A stretch of 64,000 nt of DNA from Hormiphora californensis (lineage: Eukaryota > Ctenophora > Tentaculata > Cydippida > Pleurobrachiidae). The position numbers and the translations under genes were made by a program. Of the stretch, positions 42,711 to 56,900 are shown piece after piece. The stretch covers positions 4,650,289 through 4,714,288 of the forward strand of contig CM035356.1 of NCBI GenBank assembly GCA_020137815.1, given 5' to 3'. How positions within the stretch are numbered: the first letter of the stretch is position 1; every line of letters starts with the position of its first letter. Below the pieces are notes generated by a model. It saw only the letters and a program-made list of their open reading frames with translations, made no database searches and was not told the DNA's origin.

Positions 42711-45700
42711 TCTCCCAGGTATTTTACGTTAATATCCAGACCCGTGCCTCATCTTGGACCCAACCCGAGGGATTTATAGCAACTAAACATGAACTGCAGA
42801 GCCTAAAAAGGAAACGTCAGCTCTCATCTCACTCATCCTCCGATCGTTGTTGTAAGAAAGTGCGGCACAGTACGGTGAGCAGAGGGAACGAGGGTGCTGC
42901 GGCTGTTGACTCTGGCAACAAGACGCCCCCGGGGGAGTTCTTCCAAACCAAAGTTAAGACACCCGAGAAGGGAATCAAGAAGAAGAGTATGAGGGAAGGC
43001 CGAAATGAAGAAACAGGAGGACCTGAAGGTAGGGGATGCAGTGATGACAAACAAACAGACAAACTAACAGACAAACTAACAGACAAACTAACAGACAAAC
43101 AGACAGACACACTAACAGACGCACACGACGAGACAGGTTTTCAAGATCCAATTTCTCGAGTTACCGGGGTATATATTGTGACCGGTAAATCAATAATTGT
43201 GCCGTGAACTGAGAGAGATAGTTACTGTCTTGCTCAGATTTTGCCAATTTCAGATTATCTGGAACACTACAGCGAGAAACGGCAAGCGAAGTATTGGTTT
43301 AACATCAAAAACAAACATGCACAGTGGAAAAAACCAGCATGCATACAAGGTACTTTGAGAGCGTTTTGGGGCTGGGAAATAATTAGCAAGTAATTAAAGT
43401 ACATTTATACTCAAACTAGCGCACCCATTGGGTGCGCCTGAAATAAGGGCCTTTTGATAACCCACCCGGCTTCGCCGGGTGTTTCTTTTTGCCCCTTTCA
43501 ACGTCAATAACACGGTTGCCATGGCAACTGAATTGGTAACTAAGGACTGGCATGTTAAAAGTCATTCGAAAATATTAACAAACTTCGCCGGAAGTTCCAA
43601 AAGTGTGAGTAACAGCTTTAAAGCTTTTGGCGTACAAAGTGTTTTATGAAGGAGTACTGTCGCGTAGAAACGCACTGAACGAACGACTTCGACGACGTTC
43701 ATCTCCAAATTATAATAGAGATACATAAAACTAACTGTGTGTACTTGAGGTTCGATAATTATGACTGCTGTATAGGATTGTATTTTATACTAGAGCAATT
43801 ATCAACAGCCCAACACAAGGGAGTTGATGAATGAGAGTTACCGAGAACCGTACACGTTACTGAGAGATGTGCGGCAGGTGTACTTTGAATATATAATGTC
43901 TAATCACAATCCCTCCCCAGCCAAGGAGAGCAAGGAGGCGATAGCGAATGTGAGAAGAATGAAAACCGAGCAAGATATGGCAAAAACAAAGAAAGAAGAG
44001 AAGGAGGAAGAGAAAGAAATCGAGCAAGATATGGCAAAAACAAAGAAAGGGCAAGAAGAGAAGGAGGAAGAGAACGAAATCGAGGAAGATGTAGACTTGA
44101 AGTTGGATCAAATTGACAAATTAAAGGAGGAGATTCAGGTGGAAACTGAAGAGAAGTATAAAAACAGCAAGATCGAAAAACGAAACCGAGATAATACTAA
44201 AAGGAAGGAGCTCCAACTCCCCTCTACTAAAGAGAAGAAGGAACAGAAGAAGGAACAGAAGAAGGATCAGAAAAAGGGGGAAGATAAAACAGTTCTTATC
44301 AATGGCGCTGCTGCAGCTGCAGTCGATGATTATGGAGAGAGTTGTGGGGAGGAAGAAGATGTGATAAAATCCTCCGCTCTTAACCCGGATGCTGCTGAGT
44401 TCTCTCCCTTCAAATCTATCCCCTCTCTCTCCTCCCCTCCACTAAATGTTGACGCTGCCGAGTTTGTTCCTAGACAGGATTCACCTCTCAAGGGGGCCTT
44501 CCAACCCACAACGGTCACTATAATTAACGGTAAGTCAGTGAAGAGATTCCCGAGTACACGGGAATATAGATAGTAGCGGCCCTCAATAAACTGTAAACCT
44601 CAATGTTGTGTTTTCCCTATTTCTAGAGAGATGAGAACTCAATATTCTCAATATTGTCTTCAGCCCGATAAACCTTGTTATCGAAAATATGATATTTTGT
44701 GACCTTTTTCAGATAAAATATATTTTTCAGATAAAATATATTTTTCAGATAAAGTATATATTTGTGACCTTGTATATTTTTCAGATAAAGTTCCAGATTT
44801 TAAAAGTCCAGTTCAACCTCGTCCAAAGAATGGTAGGATAAGAACGATATCATTACGGCGGTCTGTCAGTGACCCTACAGCACCCACCAAGGAATACGGT
44901 CCTGACAGGTAACTAAAGTTGGGGCTGGTAACCAGTTCTAAAGTTAGGGCTGGGAATTGGTACTAAAATTAGGGCTGGTAATCGGTACTAATTTGTTTAG
45001 GCCTAATTCCCATCAGCCAACCTAAAATACTTTCGCCTGATGAATCTCATTCGCAATTATACTAATTATAAATACACTACTTCTCGATAGAGCCCGAAGA
45101 TCTGCGAAGGAGAGGTTATCATTGTCTGGCGGGGCTGACTCAATTTCAGCGGGCGAAAGTAAACCAGATGTTAGACGGAGAATTGAAGCACCACGGAAGT
45201 CAGCACATTCTCGGCTGGGACCTAAAAGTTATAAAGACTCGTCAGAAATTGAGTAGGTACCCATTACTCACACACACATGACACATGACACATGACACAC
45301 ACACACACCCATCACTCTGCCATGTCGGACCCCGATTTACCGGGATCCTCGGGGAAAGGGTTTTGTCCGGTAAATCGGGGTGCCCGATATAGATCGGGGT
45401 CAAATACTGTTAATTTCCTATTATATCAGGGGAATTTTATCTTCCCGGTAAATCAGGGTTCCGGTAACTGTATCTCATATTACCTTTCAGTCTTTCCTTC
45501 CAACTACTAAGTTCTGTGGTCAGTAACATCCTATTAAGAGAGTGTGATCATCTCTCTATCGCTTCTCCAACTCCACATCCAGGTCAGTGCCATGGGGTCA
45601 GTAGGAGAGGCAGGGGGTCAGTAGGAGGGGCTGGGGCGGGCTGGGAGGGGGAGTGGGTCACTGGGCCCCCGTCACTGGTCAGTTCCGGTGTATTCTGGGG

Positions 45701-47609
45701 GTGGTCCCGGGGTGGTTAAAGGGCCAGTTCTCAGCCAATATTATACAGGGGGAAGGTATGCTATTATCATGGGTTCGCCACACGGCTTCCATCACCTCGA
45801 ATACTTCATTCTTTTCCTACCACACACATGTCTTTTTTGCAGAGCTGGAGTTGAGGAGATATACCGAGGTTCAGAATGTACGGAATCTGTTTGCGACATT
45901 GTGCAGAGACGATTTGGGTATGTTACTAGAGTTTTACATATAATATACTTCTTACAAATTAAAAACAACGGTAGTTTTTAAGTCCTATACAATTGTTTCA
46001 TGGTGTCTCACGAGGAGACACTAATCATCAGTAATATTCTTCTAATATCAGCGTATTAGCTACGCAGAAAATGATGGTAAACCGATAAACTGGGGGGGGG
46101 GGGGGGGCCTGCCGCAAAAATCTCAGCTACCCTCTTTTCGGCCGATAAGATTTTTGAGATTTTTGTGGTAAATTGGAACAATTTTGGCTGCCAATACTCA
46201 ATTTTTCGACATATTTTTTAGCTTAAAACTGAATCATAATAGCAGTTTAGTAATTTAAATTGGTAGATTTCATTTTTAGCTTCACATTAACTTTTGTACT
46301 AGAACACAAGGAAAATTTCTATTCAGAATTTTGATTTTTGGTAGAAAAACACAACGATAGTTTCTATTCCAAATTTTCGAATGGAAAGTTTTCCTTTCTA
46401 TGAGATTTTTGAGAAAAATTTGCAGGTTTTCCCCGAAAAATCGCAAATTTGCCTCAAAAATCCCACGTTATTTAGCCAAAAATCGAAAATCTCAAAAATC
46501 CCAGCTACCCTGAAAATCGCCAATGAGGCATGAGATTCTTGCGGCAGGCCCCCCCCCCCTAAACTATTCGATAGAATTAAATTCGATAGAATTAAATTCG
46601 ATAGAATTAAATTCGATAGAATTAAATTCGATAGAATTAAATTCGATAGAATTAAATTCGCTCAACTTCCTCCGAGCTTCTCTTAGTTCTGAGTTTTCTA
46701 GAAACCGTTTAACCGCATTGTCGGACGGAGATTGGTATATTAATTAAAATATAAAATCCTTACTTATAAAACAAAATCGAGTTATATTAAGAAAGTTCTC
46801 GAGAAAAGTTGTACTCCCCAAAATTCCCCCCAGCTTTGCACCGAAACAACCCATTTTACATGTTCCTAACCCCGTGTTATTTCCAGGTTTGGAAGAACCA
46901 ACTGAAGCACTCAATAGATGGTTACTAGAGCAGCAGCTGAATAGAGCCCCCTCACAGCTGGAGCCCCTACTTTGTTTCTCAGGTATTTTGTTGTGTTGTT
47001 AGGGGTTACTAGGGGGTTACTAGGGGGTTGCTAGGGGTTACTAGAGCAGCAGCTGAATAGAGCCCCCTCACAGCTGGAGCCCCTACTTTGTTTCTCAGGT
47101 ATTTTGTTGTGTTGTTAGGGGTTACTAGGGGGGTTACTAGGGGTTACTAGGGGGTTACTAGGGGTTACTAGAGCAGCAGCTGAATAGGGCCCCCTCACAG
47201 CTGGAGCCCCTACTTTGTTTCTCAGGTATTTTGTATTTCCTTTTGTGAAGGATAGGGTAGATCAGTGCCCAGTGGGGTGGATCAGATCTTTTTGGATTAT
47301 TTTAGACTTTTGTAGCATTGAAAAAGTCCATCCATCGGTACCCTTATTTAGGGCCAGACCCCCGCCGGATAGCGTACAATCTAACATTGACTCAAATTCT
47401 ATCTCCCTTCAGATAAAAAGTCAGTGTCGATGTATCGGGAGATTCTGCAAGACGTGCCTGTAAAATGTCGCTTCCCTGGCCGGACCAGGACATGTACTTC
47501 CACTGTGAATCATTTTATAAGCAAACTACGGGAACTTGCAGCAGATCACCTGTAAGGACATATCATTTGTAGTTCTCTTTCTCTCGTTCATTCTCTTTCT
47601 TTCTCTCTT

Positions 47610-47668
<59 letters not shown>

Positions 47669-47695
47669 CTTTCTCTCTCTTTCTTTCTCTTTCTA

Positions 47696-47771
<76 letters not shown>

Positions 47772-47906
47772 TCTCGCTCTCGCTCTCTTTTACTTTGAAC
47801 ATTTTTATCCTCTCGGCTCTCAGTATATATCCCCTCTATCGTTTCTGATTTCTCAGTAACTATCTAAAAGCCTTTATGAAAGCTTAATAAGCCGTTAGTA
47901 GGAATT

Positions 47907-47950
<44 letters not shown>

Positions 47951-50900
47951 AGGGCAGAAAAAGATCGGTCACAAGTTGACACAGCTTTGGATAGAATCCT
48001 CGTTGATAACATTGATTCCAGCGATTCAAGGGTAACTTTAAGTGAGCTCAATAACTCAGATTGAGAAAGCCATGTCACTTTACCACCACATTATCACTAT
48101 CAGTACAGGGCTACATTCTTATTACATTACATTATTGCACTACATTATTACTATCAGTGCAGGGTTACATTCTTGTGGAAAACGGGTACAATCTAGGATA
48201 ACCTTGTGGTGGTGGTGGTGGATAACCTGGTATCTTCTCTTGCATTTAGGGATGTTAACCACCCATTAACCACCCAACTACCCACCCCTCTAACCACCCA
48301 TCTAACCACCCCGTTAACCGCTCATCTAACCACCCAAATAACACCCATCTAACCACCCATCTAACCACCCATCTAACCACCCATCTAACCACCCATCTAA
48401 CCACCCATCTAACCACCCATCTAACCACCCATCTAACCACCCATCTAACCACCCATCTAACCACCCATCTAACCACCCCTCTAACCACCCATCTAACCAC
48501 CCATCTAACCACCCATCTAACCACCCATCTAACCACCCATCTAACCACCCATCTAACCACCCATCTAACACCCGTTAACCACTCCTCTAACCACCCATCT
48601 AACCACCCCTCTAACCACCCATCTAACCACCCATCTAACCACCCATCTAACCACCCAAATAACCACCCCTCTAACCACCCAACTACCCACCCATCTACCC
48701 ACCCAACTACCCACCCAACTAACCACCCAACTAACCACCCATTTAACACCCATCTAACCACCCATCTAACCACCCCTCTAACCACCCAAATAACACCCAT
48801 CTAACCACCCATTAACCACCCATTTAACCACCCATCTAACCACCCACCTAACCACCCATCTAACCACCTCTCTAACCACCCAACTACCCATCCCTCTAAC
48901 CACCCATCTAACCACCCATCTAACCACCCACCTAACCACCCATCTAACCACCCAACTACCCACCCATCTAACCACCCGTTAACCACCCCTCTAACCACCC
49001 CTCTAACCACCCTTCTAACCACCCATCTAACCACCCATCTAACCACCCATCTAACCACCCCATCTAACCACCCATCTAACCACCCATCTAACCACCCCTC
49101 TAACCACCCATCTAACCACCCAAATAACACCCATCTAACCACCCCTCTAACCACCCATTTAACACCTGTTAACCACTCCTCTAACCACCCATCTAACCAC
49201 CCCTCTAACCACCCATCTAACCACCTGTTAACCACCCATCTAACCACCCCATCTAACCACCCATCTAACCACCCATCTAACCACCCATCTAACCACCCAT
49301 CTAACCACCCCTCTAACCACCCATCTAACCACCCATCTAACCACCCATCTAACCACCCATCTACCCACCCCTCTAACCACCCATCTAACCACCCATCTAA
49401 CTACCCATCTAACCACCCCTCTAACCACCCATTTAACACCTGTTAACCACACCTGTTAACCACCCATCTAACCACCCCTCTAACCACCCATCTAACCACC
49501 CAACTAACCACCCATCTAACCACCCACCTAACCACCCATATAACCACCCATCTAACCACCCATCTAACCACCTGTTAACCACCCATCTAACCACCCATCT
49601 AACCACCTGTTAACCACCCATCTAACCACCTAGAAACTGGTTGCCCAGCTACGGGAGGAGTGTAGGATACCTCTGGAGAATCATTACAAACCCATCATCG
49701 AGAAAATATGTGAGAAAATGAACGAGGAAAACAAGGCTGCCGGAAAGAGAATTCTTGATTTTGCTCGGGAAAAACTCGCTTTCACTGAACTAGATGTCGG
49801 AAATGTCAACAGAATCTCAGAAAAACGTGAGGATGATGGTGACACATATAATGTTAACCTATAATTGTAACATTGTAACCGTGGTAACACGATATTCCCC
49901 AGTTACCTCTTGGTTACGAAGTCACCCCTATTATTGCATAGCGCAGAGGGGGAATTTCATTACCAAAGTTACCTCCTGCCGACCTGCTCAGCCCCTTGCA
50001 TCCTGCTGTAATGTTAACATTGTAACTATGGTAACACGATATTCCACAGTTACCTCCTGCCGACCTGCCCAGCCCCTTGCATCCTGCTGTAATGTTAACA
50101 TTGTAACCATGGTAACACGATATTCCCCAGTTACCTCCTGCCGACCTGCCCAGCCCCTTGCCTCCTGCTGTAATGTTAACATTGTAACCATGGTAACACG
50201 ATATTCCCCAGTTACCTCCTGCCGACCTGCCCAGCCCCTTGCCTCCGAACTGACTGCCACTACGGTTGAAGAGTGCACCGTATCAGAGTGTAGTGCCGAT
50301 AACCTAAACCTGGGAGAGAGACAGTGTTCGATTAGGTACACCCCGAGAGAAGGGGAGCCAGCCTCAATGAGCATCAACTTCAAACATTACAAGAAGCTGG
50401 TAAGTAGGGGGGGTGGGGGTCCGCACACTCCAGAGCTAACTAGGGGGTTACTAGGGGGTTGCTAGGGGGTTGCTAGGGGTTACTAGGGGGTTGTAGCTGA
50501 ATAGAGAAGGGGAACCAGCCTCAATGAGCATCAACCTCAACCATTACAAGAAGCTGGTTAGTAGGGGGGTGGGGGTCCGCACACTCCAGAGCTAACTAGG
50601 GGGTTACTAGGGGGTTACTAGGGGGTTGCTAGGGGTTACTAGGGGGTTGTAGCTGAATAGAGAAGGGGAATCTGCCTCAATGAGCATCAACCTCAACCAT
50701 TACAAGAAGCTGGTTAGTAGGGGGGTGGGGGTCCGCACACTCCAGAGCTAACTAGGGGGTTACTAGGGGGTTACTAGGGGGTTGCTAGGGGTTACTAGGG
50801 GGTTGTAGCTTAATAGAGAAGGGGAATCTGCCTCAATGAGTATCAACCTCAAGCATTACAAGAAGCTGGTTAGTAGGGGGGTGGGGGTCCGCACACTCCA

Positions 50901-53900
50901 GAGCTAACGAAATAACCCCTCCCTTGCCAGCGCGCTGAGGGGTTATTTCGTAACCAACTCCAGAAATTATGATGTAATTATGGGGGTAATCTTGGGGCAA
51001 GGGGATTTCGTTATGTGCAGGAGATCCGACTTTAATTCACTCTACCGTTTACCATGACGTGTCGTGCTGGGAGGTGACCAATGAATGAAGCAGGGTAGTT
51101 TCTAAATGACAGCCACCTTTCTAAAGGGAGGGCAATGGTGGACAAGCTAACCAATGGTTCCATAGTATAGATATTTAAATTCAACGGAATTCAGAGAGGC
51201 ACATATATAAAATATATATAAATCGTTTATTCCGTTACCATTCCTCCTTAGATATAATATCGATCAAAGAATATTATAATATTGAGAATCTTCAGTTAAA
51301 TACACCTTGGGATAATTCTGGAGATAATTCTGAAGATAATTTATATCATTTCTTCTTCTCGAAGAGGAACCAGTCAAATTATATATTACATTCTTGAAGG
51401 AGAATGAAACGTAAATACAGTCGAACCCCGATTTACCGGGCCCCGATTTACCGGGAGTAAAAACTTCCCCCGATTTAGGAAATTAACGGTATATCGCCCC
51501 GATATACCGGGCACCCCGATTTACTGGGCAAAACCCTTTGATTTGATTTGATTTGAAAAAGGTAAAATATAAAGATACATTGATACTTCATACAAAACCC
51601 GACAGACTCTCTATTAAAATAGACTAGCGCACCCATTGGGTGCGCCTCAAGTAAGGGCTTTTTGACAACCCACCCGGCTTCGCCGGGCAGTTCTTTTCGC
51701 CCTTTCAACGTCAATAACACGGTTGCCATGGCAACTGAATTGGTAACCATGAAGACTGGCATCTTAAAATTCATTCGAAAATATTAACAAACTTCCACTG
51801 GAAGTTCCAAAAGTGTGAGCAACAGCTTTACAGCTTTGGTCACATAAAGTGTTTTATGAAGGAGCACTGTCGCGTAGAAACGCACTGAACGAACGACCAC
51901 CACTTCGACGCGACATCTCCAAATTATAATAGAGATGCCCAAGGCATGAGTGCTTACGTCTTAAATTTAGATAAAGTGTAAAAATGTAGTATAAAAATAC
52001 GTCATGTTAGCTATATACACACTCGATTAGAAATATATATTGGTTTAATAGTAATAAATTAAGTTAATAGGTTAATAAGTTCCGGAGTAACCCTTCCAAA
52101 CCCAAACCCTCCCTACCCCAGTCAGTGTCAACTGTCAATTTGTGTCAATTGGTATTGGCGCATCACCGGGCAACAACTTTTAAGTTTCAAACATTTCGAA
52201 CACAACTCCAAACCCATCAACAATTTCTATGACCTCAAACTCCTAAAAACAATAAACATATTATACCATTTACAATTGTTGCCAAGTGATCCGCCAATGA
52301 TAAGGAAAAAATTCAGACAGAAGGCTGGATACTAGATGCATTCCACAAATGCTTCTTAAGTTCTGAGGAAAATATCACATGGTCACTAATGCTACGAATA
52401 TCATGCGGTAGGGAATTCCACTCTATGTGGGTGCGGTAGAAAAAGGAATCTTTAAAAACATCTATTCTAGGGCGCTCATCACACACTACGTAAGTCGCGT
52501 CTTTGTTTATTTGTTGTCTTGTACGTGGTCGGTCATTGTCAACAGTTGGGTCAAAACGTCTCATGTAAGGGGGGAATTCTATTGGTATAAGCTTGTAAAG
52601 TATCTTATGGAACATTTTAAGATCATTATATAGGAACTTAGAAGACATGGGTAGGATCTTAAGTTCCTTGAGCCTAGTTACGTACACTTCGTTGCTGTAA
52701 CTACACTCCAATTCATTGAATACCCATTTTACGGCCCTTTTTTGCATCTTTTCAAATTTTTCAATACTAGATGCAGAAATGGGCCGCCATACTTCGCTAC
52801 AGTGTTCATATAGTGACCTTACTAAACTAATGAAGAGAGTTTTGCGTTTTCTCTGCGACTGAACTAGGTCAGAACACGTTCTCCTCACTAGACCTAACCT
52901 CTGGGAAGATTTTGATAGGAGCTTGTTCTGATGGTGGGTTGACGAAAGTTTATTTGTAGTCAGAACACCCAGATCAGTCTCCGTTTGACTAGGACCTATT
53001 TGTGTGCTTCCCAGATGGTATGTTAAATGTACAGGATTTTGTTTTAGGGAACATCTAAGGAGCTTACACTTATCAGGATGAAAGTGTATTTTGTTATTCT
53101 CGCTCCAGATCAACAATCTATCTATGTCAGGTTGGAGACTATCTCCGCTACTTTTAATGATACGCCAGATTTTCATATCATCTGCATAAAGCCTTATATT
53201 TGTGTCCATTCCGACTTGATCCACTATATCGTTGATGAAAAGGACAAAGAGGAAGGGACCAAGTATAGAGCCTTGGGGGACTCCACTCCTAACTGAGCTC
53301 CAGTTTGAGAACTTTCCATCCAGTACAACCCTTTGTCGTCGGTCGGAAAGATACTCTTTGATAAATTGGAGCATTCTACCATTAATGTTATAGTCTACTT
53401 TAAGTTTTTTAAGAATCACATCATGAGAGACGCTGTCAAAAGCCTTTTTAAAATCAAAGAACACTATATCAGTCTGCAGACCTTTATTTAGGTTAAGGGC
53501 AAGATCACAATTGAAGTCTATAAGCTGGGTACTGCAGGACTTAAGGGGAACGAACCCATGTTGAAACGGAGTTATTTTAGGAAGACAAACCCTATAAAGC
53601 CTCTCTCGAACTAACTTTTCTAAAACTTTCATTGTTAGGCAGGTTAAGGATATCGGCCTGTAGTTCTCGATGTTTGCCTTATCCCCTTTTTTATGAATGG
53701 GTACCACATTGGCATTTTTCCATTCTTGGGGGAATTTACCCTCTCTATAGGATCTATTAAAAATTAGAGTTAAAGGGTATGCAATGGATCGACAACACTT
53801 TTTTAGTAAAATACCCGGTATATTATCAGGTCCTGTAGCTTTTGAGGGGTCAAGCTTACGTAGTATTTCTAGAACCTCATCGACATGAAACATTTCATCG

Positions 53901-56900
53901 TTAAAGTCGTTTTCATGATTACGTGTCACATCGATGTGTTCCTGGTAACTACTAGCTTCAGTAAACTGATCACTGAAAAAGGTGTTAAATATTTCGGCCT
54001 TTTCCATGCTCTCAGTTCGAAACTTCTTCCCGTAGAACACAGTGTCAGGGATTCTAGAACTTGATTTCTGCGATTTCACATGCTTAAAAAACTTTTTGCT
54101 GACCTCAGCTGAGCTATTATTTTCATTTATAAACGGCATGTCATAATAGCTCCGTTCTTTTTCTAGTGACTGGGTTCTATACAAATCTTCTGTCTCGATG
54201 TGATACCGCACCATACTTTCATTATCTGGGTGCTTTATCACATCAGCTCTTGCTCGGTCTAGGTCTTTTTTAAGTGATCTGAGCTCATCATCGTACCATG
54301 GTGGCTGTGAGCCCAGTTTCACTGATACAAGAGGCACATGCTTTCGGAGTGTAATATCAAGTCTTGACTTGAAGATCTGCCAGCATACTTCAGCTGACAT
54401 TCCCTCAAATCTACTCAACCAGTTCTCCGAAAGTAATTCTTCATCAAGTGCCTCCCAGTTTGCTTTTTTAAACGCAAACTTTTTAGTAGTGGTATACTTT
54501 GGTCGGATCTTTCTAATAGACAGATGACAATGTATAGTAAAATGATCCGACTTCATGAGCCCGCTCTCAACCACGGAAACTTCAGAGAAAAGATTTTCGT
54601 TGCTGGTAAGTAGGAGATCTAGAATGTTTCCATCTTTGTGAGTTGGCTCATTTATCATGGCCTTAAGTCCCAGGGAATTGAATAGGTGAATATAATCTTC
54701 ATGAATTGAGCTGTTCGAAACAGGTAGATCCCAATCTTTGATAGTACTGAGATTGAGATCTCCAAAAATAGAGAGATTTTTATACTTCTTCATAAGATTA
54801 GTGTAATACACTTCTACTCCTTTGAAGAAGTCTAAACCTGAGTAATCGTACCTGTACAGTGTGGAAAGGCAGATTGGTGTTGTATTTTTAGGTTTAAGGA
54901 GTATAGAAACTATAGGTAGTTCAGTTTTAGTATCAATCTGCTGAACCTCTACTCCTAAATCATTTTTGGCTAGAATCAACACACCACCACCACCACACTT
55001 TCCATACTTCTCCATATCCACTTTCGTTCTGTCTTTTCGGAATATGGAGTAGTACTTATCAGAGACAACTTCCCCATCTTGCACATGTTCATTGAGCCAT
55101 GTCTCATTTAACAGTACAATATCGGGAAGGTACTACTACTTAAGAATAATATAAAAACACAATTAGCATACCACTGATACATAATTGGCCACTGCATTCC
55201 GTGAGCATCCAGATTAGCAGGGGCTTTTTTAGATATACAAGAAGGTGCATACAAGAGCATTAGACCTGTAAGGAGGTAGGTTATAGCTACATGTATAGAG
55301 AATATTAATATTTCAAATGGGGTGATAAAGCTAGAAGACGGGGGCTTGTCAGTGTATATATTAATGCCATTGTCTGTGTCATTGTCCTGTCTATTTTTAC
55401 CTTCCCTGTTACCCCCCGCAAACAACCCGATAGCGATTCTGTATTGTTCTACACTGATACCCATTCAATCAAAACTTGTACTTGTGGGTAGTCAGGTAGG
55501 GGTACATAGGGGGTATAGATGTATGAATTCGACACAAAGTAAAGTAAATTAAAACTCCCAAAAACCCCCAGTGTAATTAACTTTGTCACCAAACTCTCAA
55601 TTCAATATCACTCAAACTCGAAGGACAGCTCATAATATATCATATCACACTATAAACTAGCTTCTTAGCCACCATATATCCATATCTATTAAGATGTATC
55701 CCATCTTTGCAAAAGAGTCTATTATTAACATATAACATATTAGATTGCTTGGCCCTAGTTAGAAATTCATTAGTCCAAAATAGAGTATAACATCCCATCT
55801 CAAAACAAATTTTATTAATCATATTATTAAAATTCCACACATTTCCAACAGTAAACCTATGCTCCGGCCTCATTGGGATGAGATGGGCAACAAAAATAAT
55901 GGCGTTTGTAAACATATCTCTCGCCTCCTTAATCAGAGCCCTCATGGGATTCTCAAGATGTTTAATGCAGGGAGGGTTTCCTCTCTTCCCTCTGAGGTAG
56001 CGCAGGTCGTTTGTTCCAAAGGCTATTATGACCTTACCAACCTTGATGTCAGGCTCACTCCTCCTAAACTCTTGTAGTATCTCAGACGCCGTCCTGCCTC
56101 TCCATTCCTGGTGGGGTGAAACGAGCCTAGCCCCAGAGGTGGAGAGATTAACAAATCCAGGTCCATTGGGTATCCACTTTGTCAGGGAAGTACCGAGAAG
56201 TACAGACACCTCCTGATCTTGAGATGGGGGTGATGGTAGTACAGCTTCCCCCGAGCATCCCAGTAAATCGGGGTCCGACTGTATAAAGGTTTTTCGGATT
56301 TTCACTAAACATGAATATACCTAAAGAAGTTCTGTTTGTGTACTGAAACTTAATTTTGGGTAGGAGGGACAATTTGCATCTAGGGTAGGAGGGACATATT
56401 AATTACAAAACTAATTAACTAACTAATTGACTAATTGACTAATTGCAGGAGAAGCTGTATAAAAGTACTGGTTTAGATTCTTCCGGCAAGGGACTTGGTT
56501 CGAGAGTTTGGTGTCTTCTAAAGCGATACAAGGTAATTACTGATCTCCAATCAATTAAAGTTTTCCAATTGGTCTAGTAATGCTCACTTTTAACTATGTA
56601 ATTAACAACAATTAATAATGATTATTTGTCAGATGCTTCGCTCCTCTATGACTGGTGGCGGTAGATTACACCAGGAAAACTTTGGGCTCCATGCGGCCCT
56701 ACCTCGGAAAGCATTCGATCTCCTGAACCGGAAGTTTGGGGTCACATTTGAGTGTTTTGCCTCACCCCTCAACTGCTACTTCGGTCAATACTGCTCCGCC
56801 TTCCCTGACATTGATTGCTATTTCGGGTCTCGTGGATCTTTCTTCGAGTTCAAACCTAAATCTGGGTCATTTCAAGCGAACCCCCCATTCTCAGAGGAAG

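Larger units (their letters stand above)
51416..56283. mobile_element. Tigger-like element, 4.87 kb, carrying nested retrotransposon and Helitron
   Basis: TACAGTCGAACCCCGATTTA at the left and AAATCGGGGTCCGACTGTA at the right form inverted ends with TA borders, the same termini as the MITEs at 60042 and 62883. No pogo transposase is recognised inside. The interior is occupied by a Helitron copy (51629-51936) and by a minus-strand non-LTR element with SGNH and reverse transcriptase frames. The unit fills PCIF1's 6-kb intron. Confidence 0.7.

Noticed and set aside
45506-45720. GTCAGTAGGAGGGGC-type repeats as a further exon
   Set aside because: They follow the donor of PCIF1 exon 45491-45582 and are a short intronic tandem repeat starting at that donor.
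48255-49452. Long minus-strand open frames with W/V/G-rich proteins
   Set aside because: They are translations of the 12-bp AACCACCCATCT array and have no independent support.
55108-55464. 118-aa minus-strand frame with two hydrophobic stretches as a membrane protein gene
   Set aside because: It lies between the two ORFs of the non-LTR element in the same orientation, shows no splice signals and ends across the broken endonuclease start, so it is most likely decayed element sequence.
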